A program made the position numbers and the translations under genes. DNA of 64,000 nucleotides from Lysinibacillus sp. BPa_S21 (GTDB lineage: Bacteria; Bacillota; Bacilli; Bacillales_A; Planococcaceae). This document shows, in pieces, positions 26,260 through 36,017 of this stretch (the first letter of the stretch is position 1; each line of letters starts with the position of its first letter). The notes below the pieces were generated by a model that ran no database searches, had not been told where the DNA came from, and saw only the letters and a list, made by a program, of their open reading frames with translations. The DNA lies in NCBI RefSeq assembly GCF_023337795.1, contig NZ_JALIRS010000003.1:1-64000 (forward strand), read 5' to 3'.

Positions 26260-27819
26260 TTATTTCGCATATTCCACGGCACGTGTTTCACGAATAACCG
26301 TTACTTTAATATGACCTGGATAATCGAGTTCTTCTTCGATACGCTTACGGATATCTCTCGCTAAGCGATGTGAAGCTAAGTCATCAATTTTTTCAGGTTG
26401 TACAATTATACGGATTTCACGACCAGCCTGAATCGCAAAGGATTTTTCTACACCATCATAGCTTTCGGAAATTTCCTCTAACTTTTCAAGTCTACGGATA
26501 TAGTTTTCAAGCGTCTCACTTCGAGCACCTGGACGAGCTGCTGATAACGCATCAGCTGCAGCAACTAATACGGCAATAACAGATGTTGCTTCTGTATCAC
26601 CATGGTGAGAAGCAATACTGTTAATAACGACCGGATGTTCTTTGTATTTTGTTGCTAATTCCACACCGATTTCGACATGGCTACCTTCAACTTCATGGTC
26701 AATTGCCTTACCAATATCATGTAATAAGCCTGCACGGCGAGCTAATGCTACATCTTCACCGAGTTCAGCAGCGAGCAAGCCTGCTAAATATGCAACCTCA
26801 ATTGAATGTTTTAGGACGTTTTGTCCATAACTTGTACGGTATTTCATGCGGCCTAATATCTTCATTAAATCTGGATGTAAGTTATGAATGCCTATTTCAA
26901 ATGTTGTTTGCTCACCAGTTTCGCGGATTTGTTCATCCACCTCACGGCGAGATTTTTCCACCATTTCCTCAATTCGAGCAGGGTGGATTCGGCCATCCTG
27001 TACAAGTTTTTCAAGTGCAAGTCGAGCCGTTTCACGACGAATTGGATCAAAGCCTGATAAAATAACCGCCTCTGGAGTATCATCAATAATTAAATCTATA
27101 CCTGTTAGCGTTTCCAAAGTTCGGATGTTACGACCTTCACGACCAATAATACGACCTTTCATTTCATCATTAGGCAAGTTCACGACAGATACTGTTGTTT
27201 CTGCAACGTGATCCGCTGCAAAACGTTGCAATGCCAATGATAAAATTTCACGTGCTTTTTTATCTGATTCTTCTTTCGCACGTGTCTCAGCTTCCTTCGT
27301 CATCACAGCAATATCAGTTGCTAGCTCTTTTTCTACTTCTCCTAAGATAATAGCTTTCGCTTCATCTCTAGTTAAAGCGGAAATTCGTTCTAACTCCGTT
27401 TTTTGCGAGGCAACGAGCTCGTCCACTTTGCTTTCCATCTGTTCAATATGCTGTTGTTTTTCGCTTAGAGCTTGTTCTTTACGCTCAAAGCTTGCTTCTC
27501 TCTTATTTAGAGCATCATCTTTGCGATCAAGATTCTCTTCTCTTTGCAATAAACGGTTCTCTTGTTTCTGAAGTTCTGAACGACGTTCACGAATGTCATT
27601 TTCTGCTTCAGTACGAAATTTGTGAGTTTCATCTTTGGCTTCAAGTAGTGCTTCTTTCTTCAATGCCTCCGCTTCTCGTTTTCCTTCTTCAACGATTGTT
27701 TCAGCGACATGTTTAGCACCAGTGATTTTTGAGTCATTCACTTTTTTCATGTAGATATAGCTAACAGCGGCACCAACGATGAGTCCAAGCAAAGCGGAGA
27801 TGATAGTAATTCCATCCAT
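26260..27819 (-). CDS. rny: ribonuclease Y
   Basis: This is the membrane-anchored endoribonuclease that initiates much mRNA decay in Bacillota. The 519-residue protein has an N-terminal transmembrane segment ([18 protein letters not shown]). A long charged coiled coil covers roughly residues 35-190, the KH motif [12 protein letters not shown] is near 220, and the HD domain includes [12 protein letters not shown]. The ATG is preceded by AGAGGAGG. In most Bacillus genomes ymdB follows directly; here the polysaccharide locus intervenes. Confidence 0.97.
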   Translation of the reverse strand: MDGITIISALLGLIVGAAVSYIYMKKVNDSKITGAKHVAETIVEEGKREAEALKKEALLEAKDETHKFRTEAENDIRERRSELQKQENRLLQREENLDRKDDALNKREASFERKEQALSEKQQHIEQMESKVDELVASQKTELERISALTRDEAKAIILGEVEKELATDIAVMTKEAETRAKEESDKKAREILSLALQRFAADHVAETTVSVVNLPNDEMKGRIIGREGRNIRTLETLTGIDLIIDDTPEAVILSGFDPIRRETARLALEKLVQDGRIHPARIEEMVEKSRREVDEQIRETGEQTTFEIGIHNLHPDLMKILGRMKYRTSYGQNVLKHSIEVAYLAGLLAAELGEDVALARRAGLLHDIGKAIDHEVEGSHVEIGVELATKYKEHPVVINSIASHHGDTEATSVIAVLVAAADALSAARPGARSETLENYIRRLEKLEEISESYDGVEKSFAIQAGREIRIIVQPEKIDDLASHRLARDIRKRIEEELDYPGHIKVTVIRETRAVEYAK

Positions 27820-28051
27820 ATGAACACCTCCTCTTGCTATTTGGGTATTACAGTTTCAGTCGGCGCATACATCAATTTCGACTTGGTATGATGCGAAGAT
27901 CTAATGTAAAATCTTATTATTCATTTCTTTCAAAATCCTTGACATCTGCCAGAGTCTTCATCTTCGTTTTAATAGGTCTTCAACGCCCTCTAAAATGAAG
28001 TCAGAATGTACTGCCTATTTAAAGTCATAATTCAGAAATTATACATATTTA
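27820..28051 (-). other. long untranslated leader of rny
   Basis: About 230 bases lie between the assigned promoter and the rny start. No reading frame with a ribosome binding site was seen. Its length is unusual for a housekeeping gene and could host regulation of RNase Y. Confidence 0.45.
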
Positions 28052-28080
28052 ATTGTATAGCTAGCCTCAATCTCTGTCAA
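28052..28080 (-). promoter_or_regulatory. sigma-A-type promoter for rny
   Basis: On the minus strand TTGACA (28075-28080) and TACAAT (28052-28057) are separated by exactly 17 bases, a near-consensus vegetative promoter pointing to rny. Confidence 0.8.
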
Positions 28081-28335
28081 GGATAGTCGGGCATCTGTTC
28101 GCCCTTTCAAGAAAAAAAGTCAGTCATATCCATTAAGAGAATTAATTACCTAATACTTTTTACACTAATGCTTATTTTAACTTTTATCTTTAATGCGCAG
28201 AAACAGTACTTAGGAATTACTTTTGAGCTTAAATGCCTTCTTGAATGTCTTCCATAGCTTTTGGGGTTAAGCCAAATATATGGATATCCTAACAAATATT
28301 ATAAAACCACATTCTTCCGTATGTGTAAATAAAAA

Positions 28336-28377
28336 AAATGCATTGCTCCCACTATAAAGAGTGGGAACAATGCATTT
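28336..28377 (-). terminator. terminator of recA
   Basis: Two stacked stems (AATGCATTG/CAATGCATT and TCCCACT/AGTGGGA) end in a run of eight Ts on the minus strand, four bases after the recA stop codon. Confidence 0.92.
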
Positions 28378-28380
28378 ATA

Positions 28381-29445
28381 TTATTCATCCTCAAGAAGAA
28401 GCTTTAATTCATCATCCATTTCTTCCTCATCATCATGAGCAGCAATTGTGTATGATGAAGATGCAATGCCGTAAGAAGCACGGATTTTATTTGCGATGTC
28501 ATCCAGTACCGCTGGATTTTCTTTTAAATACTGTTTCGCATTTTCACGACCTTGACCTAGGCGCTCATCACCGTAAGCATACCAAGAACCGCTTTTTTGA
28601 ACGATGTCTAATTCAACACCTAAATCGACTGTTTCGCCCTCTTTTGAAATTCCTTCACCGTACATAATATCCACCTCAGCTGTACGGAATGGTGGTGCTA
28701 CTTTATTTTTCACAATTTTAATTTTTGTACGGTTACCCATAATGTCATTGCCTTGTTTAATAGCTTCTGCACGACGTACTTCTAAACGAACGGAGCTGTA
28801 GAATTTAAGCGCACGTCCACCAGGTGTTGTTTCTGGGTTCCCGAACATAACACCGATTTTCTCACGTACTTGGTTAATGAAAATAGCAATCGTTTTTGAT
28901 TTGTTGATCGCACCTGAAAGTTTACGTAACGCCTGCGACATTAAACGCGCTTGTAAACCAACATGCGAATCACCCATATCCCCCTCGATTTCCGCTTTCG
29001 GAACTAATGCTGCTACTGAGTCGATAACGATGATATCGATAGCACCACTACGTACTAATGCTTCTGCAATTTCAAGCGCTTGTTCCCCTGTATCTGGTTG
29101 AGATAATAGAAGCTCATCAATATTAACGCCCAATTTTTGTGCATAGATTGGATCTAACGCATGCTCAGCATCGATAAACGCTGCTTGTCCACCATTTGCC
29201 TGAACCTCTGCAATGGCATGAAGAGCAACAGTTGTTTTACCTGATGATTCAGGGCCGTATACTTCAATAATACGTCCACGTGGGTAACCACCAACACCTA
29301 ATGCAGCATCAAGTGCTAGCGAACCACTTGAAGATGTAGCGATTTCTAAGTCAGTCTTTTCGCCAAGTTTCATGATAGAACCTTTACCAAAATTCTTTTC
29401 AATTTGTTTTAACGCCTGTTCTAAGGCAGCTTTACGATCACTCAT
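28381..29445 (-). CDS. recA: recombinase RecA
   Basis: The 354-residue protein carries Walker A GPESSGKT at 64-71, the Walker B-region [16 protein letters not shown], and loop residues [18 protein letters not shown]. It catalyses homologous strand exchange and stimulates LexA self-cleavage. It has its own promoter with a LexA-box-like operator and its own terminator, so it is monocistronic. The C-terminus is acidic, as is usual. Confidence 0.98.
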   Translation of the reverse strand: MSDRKAALEQALKQIEKNFGKGSIMKLGEKTDLEIATSSSGSLALDAALGVGGYPRGRIIEVYGPESSGKTTVALHAIAEVQANGGQAAFIDAEHALDPIYAQKLGVNIDELLLSQPDTGEQALEIAEALVRSGAIDIIVIDSVAALVPKAEIEGDMGDSHVGLQARLMSQALRKLSGAINKSKTIAIFINQVREKIGVMFGNPETTPGGRALKFYSSVRLEVRRAEAIKQGNDIMGNRTKIKIVKNKVAPPFRTAEVDIMYGEGISKEGETVDLGVELDIVQKSGSWYAYGDERLGQGRENAKQYLKENPAVLDDIANKIRASYGIASSSYTIAAHDDEEEMDDELKLLLEDE

Positions 29446-29490
29446 TCATTTTCCTCCTTCGAAAACTGTTCACTGTTTTTCTCTATCTCT

Positions 29491-29519
29491 ACTATACTTG
29501 TTTTTAAGAGAAGACGCAA
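29491..29519 (-). promoter_or_regulatory. recA promoter
   Basis: On the minus strand TTGCGT (29514-29519) and TATAGT (29491-29496) are 17 bases apart, about 45-70 bases before the recA start. Confidence 0.8.
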
Positions 29520-29527
29520 GAAAAAAG

Positions 29528-29541
29528 CGAACGTTTATTCG
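29528..29541. promoter_or_regulatory. LexA (DinR) box of recA
   Basis: CGAACGTTTATTCG matches the Bacillus SOS operator pattern CGAAC-N4-GTTCG with one mismatch. It sits just upstream of the -35 hexamer of recA, consistent with SOS control. Confidence 0.8.
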
Positions 29542-29558
29542 TTTTCCTTCAAAAATAA

Positions 29559-29589
29559 AAATTTGGGTAACTTTCCATTACCCAAATTT
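29559..29589 (-). terminator. terminator of the pgsA-cinA unit
   Basis: A perfect 12-bp stem AAATTTGGGTAA / TTACCCAAATTT with a 7-base loop and a T-rich tail on the minus strand. It lies between the repeat element downstream of cinA and the recA promoter. Confidence 0.8.
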
Positions 29590-29608
29590 CTATTTTTAAC
29601 TATATTAT

Positions 29609-29813
29609 GGATCATCAACAAAACGTGTGGTTGATTTCCGTTCCGATTAGGCGCTTTCCTGGGGGCGTCCGATGAGCCGCTTCACTCGCGCTGCTCGCTC
29701 CAGGGTCTCATCTGTGACGCTAATCCCCAAGGAGTCGCCCAATCTCCACTCCAATCAACTTATTTAAAAGTAGACTTTTAACAAAAGTCATCCATATCTT
29801 TTGATGATGAACC
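29609..29813. mobile_element. MITE-like element, main subfamily
   Basis: This copy is 205 bp. The left terminus GGATCATCAACAAAACGTGT and the reverse-complemented right terminus GGTTCATCATCAAAAG form an imperfect inverted repeat. The interior has TGATTTCCGTTCCG, GGGGGCGTCCGATGAGC, CAGGGTCTCATCTGTGACGC and GGAGTCGCCCA, without the 37-bp module. No clear target duplication flanks it. There is no coding capacity. Confidence 0.8.
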
Positions 29814-29832
29814 AATACCAGGGCAGAATTGA

Positions 29833-31089
29833 TTAACTTTTTTTAAAGCCTCTTTCTGCCAAAAGCTGCATTAAATAATGACAAGTAAATTTAGCTGCGC
29901 GCAGTCGATTGGTATTACGCATGCCCGATAAATGAAGTAAATATGTTATCGGTTTCTCATCGCCAATGGCAATACCAATCCAAACCGTCCCCACTGGCTG
30001 ATGATCATGGGCTGTAGGACCTGCAGCACCTGTTAATCCGACACCAATATTCGTATCAAACTTTTCACGTACAGCACTAGCCATAGCTGCTGCACATTCA
30101 CTGCTGACAATCCCATGTGTCGTTAGTAATTCTTTAGAAATACCAAGCTGCTTTATCTTAGCCTCTTCTGTATACGTCACAACGCCACCCACAAGGGCAT
30201 CCCCTACACCAGGTATTTCGGCAAGTTCTGACTGAAATAATCCCGCTGTTAAACTTTCAGCCGCAGAAATTGTTAACTTATTATCTAGTAACATTTCTAC
30301 TGTTTTAGAGGCAAGTGAATCATCATCCATACCGTATTGATAATCTCCTACAAGCGCTTGGATCTCTGCTACCTTTGCAGCTATAAGCTGCTGCGCTTCT
30401 TGCTCAGTTTCTGCTTTGGCAGTTACACGCAATGTAACCTCACCGTCAGAAGCAAGTGGCGCAACTGTTGGGTTAGTTTGCGAATCTAAAATATTTTGAA
30501 CACGTACTTCAAGCTCTGCCTCTCCAATACCATAAAAACGCATAACATGTGATTGTATAACCCCTCCAGCGTTTAACATCGCACTAAGCTTTGGCTTTGC
30601 TTCAAACTGGAACATTGGCTCAAGCTCTTTTGGTGGCCCTGGAAGCAAAATATACGTACGCTCATCCTTTGTTACGATCATGCCAGGTGCCATACCGTGA
30701 TGGTTTGCAAGCACCTCACTACCTGCTAGTATTAAAGCCTGTTTACGATTATTATCCGTCATTGGACGCCCTCGTTTTGCAAAAAACTGCTCAATAGTAG
30801 ACAGTGCGGTAGCATCAAAATCGAGAGTAACGTCAAGATGACGCGCAATTGTTTCCTTCGTTAAATCATCCTTTGTAGGACCAAGCCCTCCAGAGAAAAT
30901 GATTAAATCAGCACGAGACTCTGCAATGGAAATAGCCTCTTCTAAACGTTGTGCATTATCTCCTACAACCGTATGATAATACACGTTTATCCCTAATTCG
31001 GACAATTGACTAGAAATAAATCTTGCATTTGTGTTCGAAATCTGACCAAGCAATAACTCTGAGCCAACAGCAAGAATTTCAGCATTCAT
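29833..31089 (-). CDS. cinA: CinA family protein (nicotinamide-nucleotide amidase / competence-damage)
   Basis: The ~418-residue two-domain protein has an N-terminal MoaB/MoeA-like COG1058 domain (NAEILAVGSELLLGQI, FSGGLGPTKDDLT, LLPGPPKE). The C-terminal CinA deamidase domain is seen as ISAAESLTAGLFQSELAEIPG and GLTGAAGP. The family deamidates NMN in NAD recycling or hydrolyses ADP-ribose, and in competent bacteria is linked to recA. I chose the ATG of NAEIL; a TTG three codons upstream is possible. The usual pgsA-cinA-recA order is kept, with an element inserted before recA. Confidence 0.95.
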   Translation of the reverse strand: MNAEILAVGSELLLGQISNTNARFISSQLSELGINVYYHTVVGDNAQRLEEAISIAESRADLIIFSGGLGPTKDDLTKETIARHLDVTLDFDATALSTIEQFFAKRGRPMTDNNRKQALILAGSEVLANHHGMAPGMIVTKDERTYILLPGPPKELEPMFQFEAKPKLSAMLNAGGVIQSHVMRFYGIGEAELEVRVQNILDSQTNPTVAPLASDGEVTLRVTAKAETEQEAQQLIAAKVAEIQALVGDYQYGMDDDSLASKTVEMLLDNKLTISAAESLTAGLFQSELAEIPGVGDALVGGVVTYTEEAKIKQLGISKELLTTHGIVSSECAAAMASAVREKFDTNIGVGLTGAAGPTAHDHQPVGTVWIGIAIGDEKPITYLLHLSGMRNTNRLRAAKFTCHYLMQLLAERGFKKS

Positions 31090-31106
31090 GTTCCTCAAGA
31101 CCTCTC

Positions 31107-31685
31107 TTATTTAGACTCAAGTAAGACACGGCGATTTAGATAGAAATAATCCCATCCAGACCATAGTGTAAAGAACAAGGCAATATAAAGCATAATTGCA
31201 TCAAATGGAATACCAATAAGTATAAAGATTGTATTGTGTAAAAGTGCGGCTCCGATCGCCACAATTTGAGCCCACGTTTTAATTTTACCAAGCTGGTTGG
31301 CTGCAACTACTTCTCCTTCACCTGCCAATATCAAACGAAGGCCAGTTACTGCAAACTCACGGCTAATAATAATTATGATGACCCAGGCAGGCGCCATTTC
31401 AAGCTGTACCATTAAAATAAACGCTGCAGAAACTAGTAATTTGTCAGCAAGTGGATCTAAAAATTTACCAAATGTTGTGACAAGATTATACTTACGTGCA
31501 TAAAAACCATCCACCCAATCAGTCGTTGAGGCAATAATAAAAATAAGTGCACCTACAAAATGATGAACTGGCATCGTCGCACCGAATAGCGACATTGTTC
31601 CCCAGCCAAAATCAAACATCATAACAATGACAAAGAACGGAATAAGTAAGATTCGAGAGATGGTAATTTTATTTGGAATGTTCAT
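31107..31685 (-). CDS. pgsA: CDP-diacylglycerol-glycerol-3-phosphate 3-phosphatidyltransferase
   Basis: The integral membrane enzyme of phosphatidylglycerol synthesis. The CDP-alcohol phosphatidyltransferase motif D-x2-DG-x2-AR-x8-G-x3-D-x3-D is seen in DWVDGFYARK followed by GKFLDPLADK. About five hydrophobic segments fit the ~192-residue family length. The ATG of MNIPNKITISR has GAAAGGTG upstream, whereas the longer frame start lacks one. It lies 17 bases before cinA. Confidence 0.95.
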   Translation of the reverse strand: MNIPNKITISRILLIPFFVIVMMFDFGWGTMSLFGATMPVHHFVGALIFIIASTTDWVDGFYARKYNLVTTFGKFLDPLADKLLVSAAFILMVQLEMAPAWVIIIIISREFAVTGLRLILAGEGEVVAANQLGKIKTWAQIVAIGAALLHNTIFILIGIPFDAIMLYIALFFTLWSGWDYFYLNRRVLLESK

Positions 31686-31735
31686 TTTTCTAACACCTTT
31701 CATGATGAAAGAAAGTAGTCATCACTAGATGACTA

Positions 31736-32647
31736 CTACTCTTTATTGAAATTGATGACGATGTTTTGCGTTACAATTTGCTGTGCATACGTTAAAGGCT
31801 CGTCATTAATGTATACTTTAGCTTGCGATGAATCACCTAAACGGATACGGGCGTAATTTTGAGAGGTTGCATCGAATTCTACTACTTCTCCTGCATTATA
31901 TACACGAGTATCTGGTAGTACTTCTTGTTGCTGCTGGTTTCGAATACCGATGAATGTAGGACCGGAAACCTCAATACGTATTTTAAATGTATCGGTACCT
32001 GTTAACGTATAAGAAGTTGTAGCACCATCCGCTTCAATAGCTCCAGCTGAAATGGATTGCTTAGCCTCATCAGTTTGCTTTTCATCAGGTTTTTCTGAAT
32101 CTTTGGAATCTGTTGAGTTTTGTTTGTCATTTGTTTGAGCTTTCTTTTGCTCTTTTTCTTTCTCTTTTTCTGTATCTATTGGTTTAATATTTGTATCATA
32201 TTGCATTTCTGATGGATTTGTACCGTCTGTATCATTTGGCCCTGCACTATTTCTATTCTGCATAAGCACCCAAATGACCACAATAATGACAATGATAAAT
32301 AAACCAACGATTATTTTCGGCATTGCCTCCATCATTCTAGTTGAAGGGCCCTTTGAAACTTTTCTTCTACTTGGACTATTCGTCATCGATTGACTTACTT
32401 GATTGTTTGGAGTACCTGGTAGCTCATTTTTATAAGTTTCTAAAATTTCCTCTGCGTCCAAACCAACAGCGTCGGCATATTGTTTAATAAAAGCTCGTAC
32501 ATAAAATGAACCAGGCATTATTGAATAGTTACCTTCTTCAATACCTATTAAATAACGCTTTTGAATCTTTGTTATTTCTTGTAAATCGTCTAAGCTGTAG
32601 CCTTTAGACAGTCTCGCTTCTTTCAGTCGAGTCCCTAATTCTGCCAC
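31736..32647 (-). CDS. ymfM: RodZ-like helix-turn-helix membrane protein (YmfM)
   Basis: The roughly 303-residue protein has three parts. An N-terminal HTH_25 domain (LGTRLKEARLSKGYSLDDL ... YVRAFIKQYADAVGL) comes first. One transmembrane segment (IIVGLFIIVIIVVIWVLM) follows at around residues 110-128. The extracellular part is a low-complexity K/E/Q/D/S linker and then a C-terminal DUF4115-type beta domain. This is the architecture of RodZ, a cell-shape factor binding MreB. The GTG before AELGTRL has a suitable upstream site; the longer frame begins at another GTG. Confidence 0.9.
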   Translation of the reverse strand: MAELGTRLKEARLSKGYSLDDLQEITKIQKRYLIGIEEGNYSIMPGSFYVRAFIKQYADAVGLDAEEILETYKNELPGTPNNQVSQSMTNSPSRRKVSKGPSTRMMEAMPKIIVGLFIIVIIVVIWVLMQNRNSAGPNDTDGTNPSEMQYDTNIKPIDTEKEKEKEQKKAQTNDKQNSTDSKDSEKPDEKQTDEAKQSISAGAIEADGATTSYTLTGTDTFKIRIEVSGPTFIGIRNQQQQEVLPDTRVYNAGEVVEFDATSQNYARIRLGDSSQAKVYINDEPLTYAQQIVTQNIVINFNKE

Positions 32648-32672
32648 TAATAACACCTACTTTAATATCAAA

Positions 32673-33467
32673 TTAAAAATTAAATCCACCAAATGAATTG
32701 GATTCTGACATCACATGGTTTTTTTCTATTATTTCATACGTAATTTCTTCATCTGGGTGATGACGCAATTCAATGATATAATCAAAATCCTCTATCCTAT
32801 ATTCTGAATGCTGAACAAACATGTCTGGATGCTCGACGACCTTAATGGAAGGCATACTCATCATTTCACGTACTAGTTGCAAATGTCGCTCATCTGATGA
32901 ACGACGTGTCACAATGCCATCTAATATAAAAATATTATTGTCACTGAATTCATCGCCAGCGAGTTTATTGCGAACAGTCTGCTTAATCATTGTAGATGAT
33001 AAAAAAATCCATTTTTTATTGGCACATACACTAGCCGCCACAATCGATTCAGTTTTTCCAACACGAGGCATTCCACGTATCCCAATGAGCTTATGCCCTT
33101 CTTTTTTAAATAGCTCAGCCATAAAATCAACTAAAATACCAAGTTCATCTCGTACGAAGCGGAAGGTATTTTTTTCATCTGCATCTCGAGGAATATAACG
33201 ACCGTGCCTAATGGCTAATCGATCACGAAGTTTAGGTTGTCGAAATTTGGTCACGTTAATATGTTCCATTGTCGAAACAATTGTACGAAAACGCTCAATT
33301 GTCTCATCGTTGTCTGTATGCACTAACATACCACGTCGATCCTCATCGACACCATTAATTGAAATAATATTGACACGAAGCATCCCTAAAAGTGAAGCAA
33401 TATCTCCTAATAATCCAGGGCGATTCACCTGAATTTCATATTCAAAGTACCAATCGCTCAAACACAC
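32673..33467 (-). CDS. ymfK: YmfK-family protein (DUF3388)
   Basis: The 264-residue protein has an N-terminal ACT-like segment (YEIQVNRPGLLGDIASLLG). A nucleotide-binding-like loop GIRGMPRVGKTES lies near the middle, reminiscent of Walker A (GxPxxGKT). Function is not established in the family. It sits in the conserved order ymfI-ymfJ-ymfK-ymfM of Bacillus. The start is GTG after GGAAGGGAA. Confidence 0.87.
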   Translation of the reverse strand: MCLSDWYFEYEIQVNRPGLLGDIASLLGMLRVNIISINGVDEDRRGMLVHTDNDETIERFRTIVSTMEHINVTKFRQPKLRDRLAIRHGRYIPRDADEKNTFRFVRDELGILVDFMAELFKKEGHKLIGIRGMPRVGKTESIVAASVCANKKWIFLSSTMIKQTVRNKLAGDEFSDNNIFILDGIVTRRSSDERHLQLVREMMSMPSIKVVEHPDMFVQHSEYRIEDFDYIIELRHHPDEEITYEIIEKNHVMSESNSFGGFNF

Positions 33468-33654
33468 TCGTTCCCTTCCTATTAGTTAACGTAAAAAATC
33501 CTTTATAAGTTCCATCATAGCTGATTTTTTATGTAATGGAAAGTTAGAATACATGGAATTATGGCGTTATTTTTAAAAACTTACTATTTTTTTTTCGAAC
33601 GTACAAAATAGGCTTACATACGTTCCCTTTTCAACGTGGAAATTATTTTTTATA

Positions 33655-33690
33655 CAGAAAAAAAGAGGAGAAAGGTTCTCCTCTTTTTTT
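33655..33690 (-). terminator. terminator of the ymfF-ymfJ unit
   Basis: A 13-bp perfect stem AAAAAGAGGAGAA / TTCTCCTCTTTTT with a 3-base loop directly abuts the ymfJ stop codon. Confidence 0.92.
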
Positions 33691-33946
33691 ACTGTACATG
33701 CTTATTTTGCACAAGTTTAACGACACAATTCGCCAATGAATGTTTTTCTTCTTCAGAGGCAACGCTCCATAAATCCGACAAAACTCGCTCTTGTTCATTT
33801 TTAGGATCGACATTTGTCGCCAAATATTCTCCAATTTGTACAGCAGCTTCTTGGATCATTTTCGTTGGCATACCGCTTGATTCTGCTCGCATAACATTTT
33901 GACCTAAAAATGATGTCCACTTTTGCCAGTTTTCTAAAATAGTCAT
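33689..33946 (-). CDS. ymfJ: YmfJ-family small protein (DUF3243)
   Basis: The 85-residue soluble protein has the DUF3243 sequence (ENWQKWTSFLGQNVMRAESSG ... VDPKNEQERVLSDLWSVAS). It is the conserved small gene between ymfI and ymfK in Bacillus; no biochemical role is known to me. An ATG preceded by GGAGGAG is clear. A strong terminator follows immediately. Confidence 0.92.
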   Translation of the reverse strand: MTILENWQKWTSFLGQNVMRAESSGMPTKMIQEAAVQIGEYLATNVDPKNEQERVLSDLWSVASEEEKHSLANCVVKLVQNKHVQ

Positions 33947-33990
33947 ATGTTTCTCCTCCTTTACACATGTAGTATGTGCAAAAAAGAATT

Positions 33991-34719
33991 TTATATGTAC
34001 CAGCCACCGTTTAATCGAATAATTTGTCCTGTTACATAATCTGCTTTTCCAGAAAGATAAAAACTTACCATTTCGGCAACATCCGTTGTTTGTCCAATGA
34101 TACCTAGCGGAATGTCCTCTAAAATATAGTCAAGCTCCTCTTCACTCAGATGACTGTTCATCGAGGTATTAATAAAGCCAGGTGCAATGGCATTAACACG
34201 AATACGTGACAGCGCTGCTTCTTTCGCATAGGACTTTACAAAAGCATGCTGGGCGCCCTTCACAGTGGCGTAAAGTGCTTCGCCAGCCGATCCAGCTTCA
34301 CCCCAAATCGAACCGATAAACAGCACATAGCTAACATCATGAGCGCGAAGCTTTGATGACAGTAATGCCGTCAGACGCATTGGATTTTGCACATGGACAC
34401 GCCATAAAGCATCCATATCCTCCACCGTAGTATCTTCAAGCAGCGCATAATGTGCTTGACCATTGGCAAAGACAATTGCTTGTACATTAAAAATTTGCGA
34501 TGCTAGCAATTGTGCCCCAGACGATTTTGAAAAGTCTCCCTGTACAAGTAAAAACTCCTGTGCAGGGAAGCTTTCTGAAAGGGAGCAGTATAAAGTCTGT
34601 GCTGCTTTTTCATTATTTGAATAGTGTATGTAGATGGACCAACCGTCTTCTGCCAGACTTTGACAAATAGCACGACCAATCTCACCCGATGCACCTAACA
34701 CGAGGGCAAACTTTTTCAC
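33991..34719 (-). CDS. ymfI: SDR-family reductase YmfI (EF-P 5-aminopentanone reductase)
   Basis: The 242-residue short-chain dehydrogenase has ALVLGASGEIGRAICQSL for NADP binding, FANGQA, the catalytic Ser in IGSIWGEAG, and YATVK as the YxxxK pair. In B. subtilis YmfI reduces the 5-aminopentanone group on elongation factor P, and the gene order here supports orthology. The start is GTG, overlapping the ymfH stop by four bases. Confidence 0.9.
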   Translation of the reverse strand: MKKFALVLGASGEIGRAICQSLAEDGWSIYIHYSNNEKAAQTLYCSLSESFPAQEFLLVQGDFSKSSGAQLLASQIFNVQAIVFANGQAHYALLEDTTVEDMDALWRVHVQNPMRLTALLSSKLRAHDVSYVLFIGSIWGEAGSAGEALYATVKGAQHAFVKSYAKEAALSRIRVNAIAPGFINTSMNSHLSEEELDYILEDIPLGIIGQTTDVAEMVSFYLSGKADYVTGQIIRLNGGWYI

Positions 34720-36017
34720 TGTACGCCCTTCTCTGTAGGTAAAATTTTAAAGACTGTTTGTTGAGATTCACCTTGAATAGAAGAAAATGCTTTTTTCAAA
34801 TCTTCAATCGTTAGTTCTTCTAGTACAGGCACAACATCGAACAAATTCATATCATTAAACGAATAACGTGTAAATTGGTTGGCAATAAATTCAATAGAGT
34901 TCAGTGCACGTAGGAAGAAACCAATTTTTTTACGTTTTACTCGTTCTAAATCAGCATTTTCAAATTGTGCATTTCCATCATGCTTTGCTAATTCATCCTT
35001 AATAGCTTTCTCTAATGCAGCCGGATCTGTAGAATCTGAGCCAATCATAGCAAAACCAAAGCCATTTTCTAACGTGAAATCAAATGCATACGTTTCATCG
35101 ATTAAGCCATCATCATAAACATGCTCATAAAATTTAGATGTACGTCCAAAAATAAGTTCAAGTGCAATTTGAACAGATAGCTCATGTTTTAACATGTCAC
35201 GACCAGAAAGATTTGTTTCTTTTGCTTTTAAGCCGATATAGACCTTAGGCTTTTGTACATCCATATGCAACTCACGTTCTTTGATAGCAACATCTGTCGG
35301 CTCTTTTTCGAAGAAGCGTTGAATCGGCGTTGGTTCAGGGAATTCTTTTTTGCCTTGATTGTCACGAATAAACGTCATCATTTCATTAGGATCTACTGCG
35401 CCAATGACAAACAATAACATATTGGACGGATGATAAAATGTGTTGTAGCACGTATATAAATGGTCCGCAGTAATGCCATCAATCGATTCTATCGTACCAG
35501 CGATATCAATTTTTACTGGGTGATTATGATACATATTTTCGATTGTGCCAAAGTATAGGCGCCAATCTGGTTGATCGTCGTACATCGTAATTTCCTGACC
35601 AATAATGCCCTTCTCCTTATTAACTGTAGCTTCTGTAAAGTAAGGCTCTTGAACGAAATTTAATAATGTTTCTGTGCTGTTATAAATATTGTCCGTCGAA
35701 GAAAATAAATATGCAGTACGTGTAAATGATGTAAAGGCATTGGCTGAAGCGCCGAATTCACTAAATTTTTGGAAGACATCTCCATCTTCTTTTTCAAACA
35801 TTTTATGTTCTAAAAAGTGGGCAATACCATCTGGCACTGTTATGCTTTCCGTATCACCAAGCGGTACAAATGTACGATCAACAGAACCATACTTAGTGGT
35901 GAACGTTACAAATGTTTTAGAAAAACCTTTTTTCGGTAAAATATAGACATCTAAGCCATTCTCTAATTTTTCGTAATACAATGTTTCATCTAATTGTTTG
36001 AATTCAATAGTTTTCAT
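34716..36017 (-). CDS. ymfH: M16-family zinc peptidase YmfH
   Basis: The 433-residue M16B-type peptidase carries the inverted zinc motif HFLEH (in DGIAHFLEHKMFE) with the downstream EKGIIGQEI that provides the third ligand. It is therefore the catalytic partner of the non-catalytic neighbour YmfF. Its ATG overlaps the ymfF stop (ATGA), implying stoichiometric production of a heterodimer. The substrate is unknown; the related AlbE/AlbF pair processes a sactipeptide. Confidence 0.92.
   Translation of the reverse strand: MKTIEFKQLDETLYYEKLENGLDVYILPKKGFSKTFVTFTTKYGSVDRTFVPLGDTESITVPDGIAHFLEHKMFEKEDGDVFQKFSEFGASANAFTSFTRTAYLFSSTDNIYNSTETLLNFVQEPYFTEATVNKEKGIIGQEITMYDDQPDWRLYFGTIENMYHNHPVKIDIAGTIESIDGITADHLYTCYNTFYHPSNMLLFVIGAVDPNEMMTFIRDNQGKKEFPEPTPIQRFFEKEPTDVAIKERELHMDVQKPKVYIGLKAKETNLSGRDMLKHELSVQIALELIFGRTSKFYEHVYDDGLIDETYAFDFTLENGFGFAMIGSDSTDPAALEKAIKDELAKHDGNAQFENADLERVKRKKIGFFLRALNSIEFIANQFTRYSFNDMNLFDVVPVLEELTIEDLKKAFSSIQGESQQTVFKILPTEKGVQ

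Noticed and set aside
26107..26364. Plus-strand frame downstream of rny
   Set aside because: It overlaps the rny 3' end and lacks a start signal.
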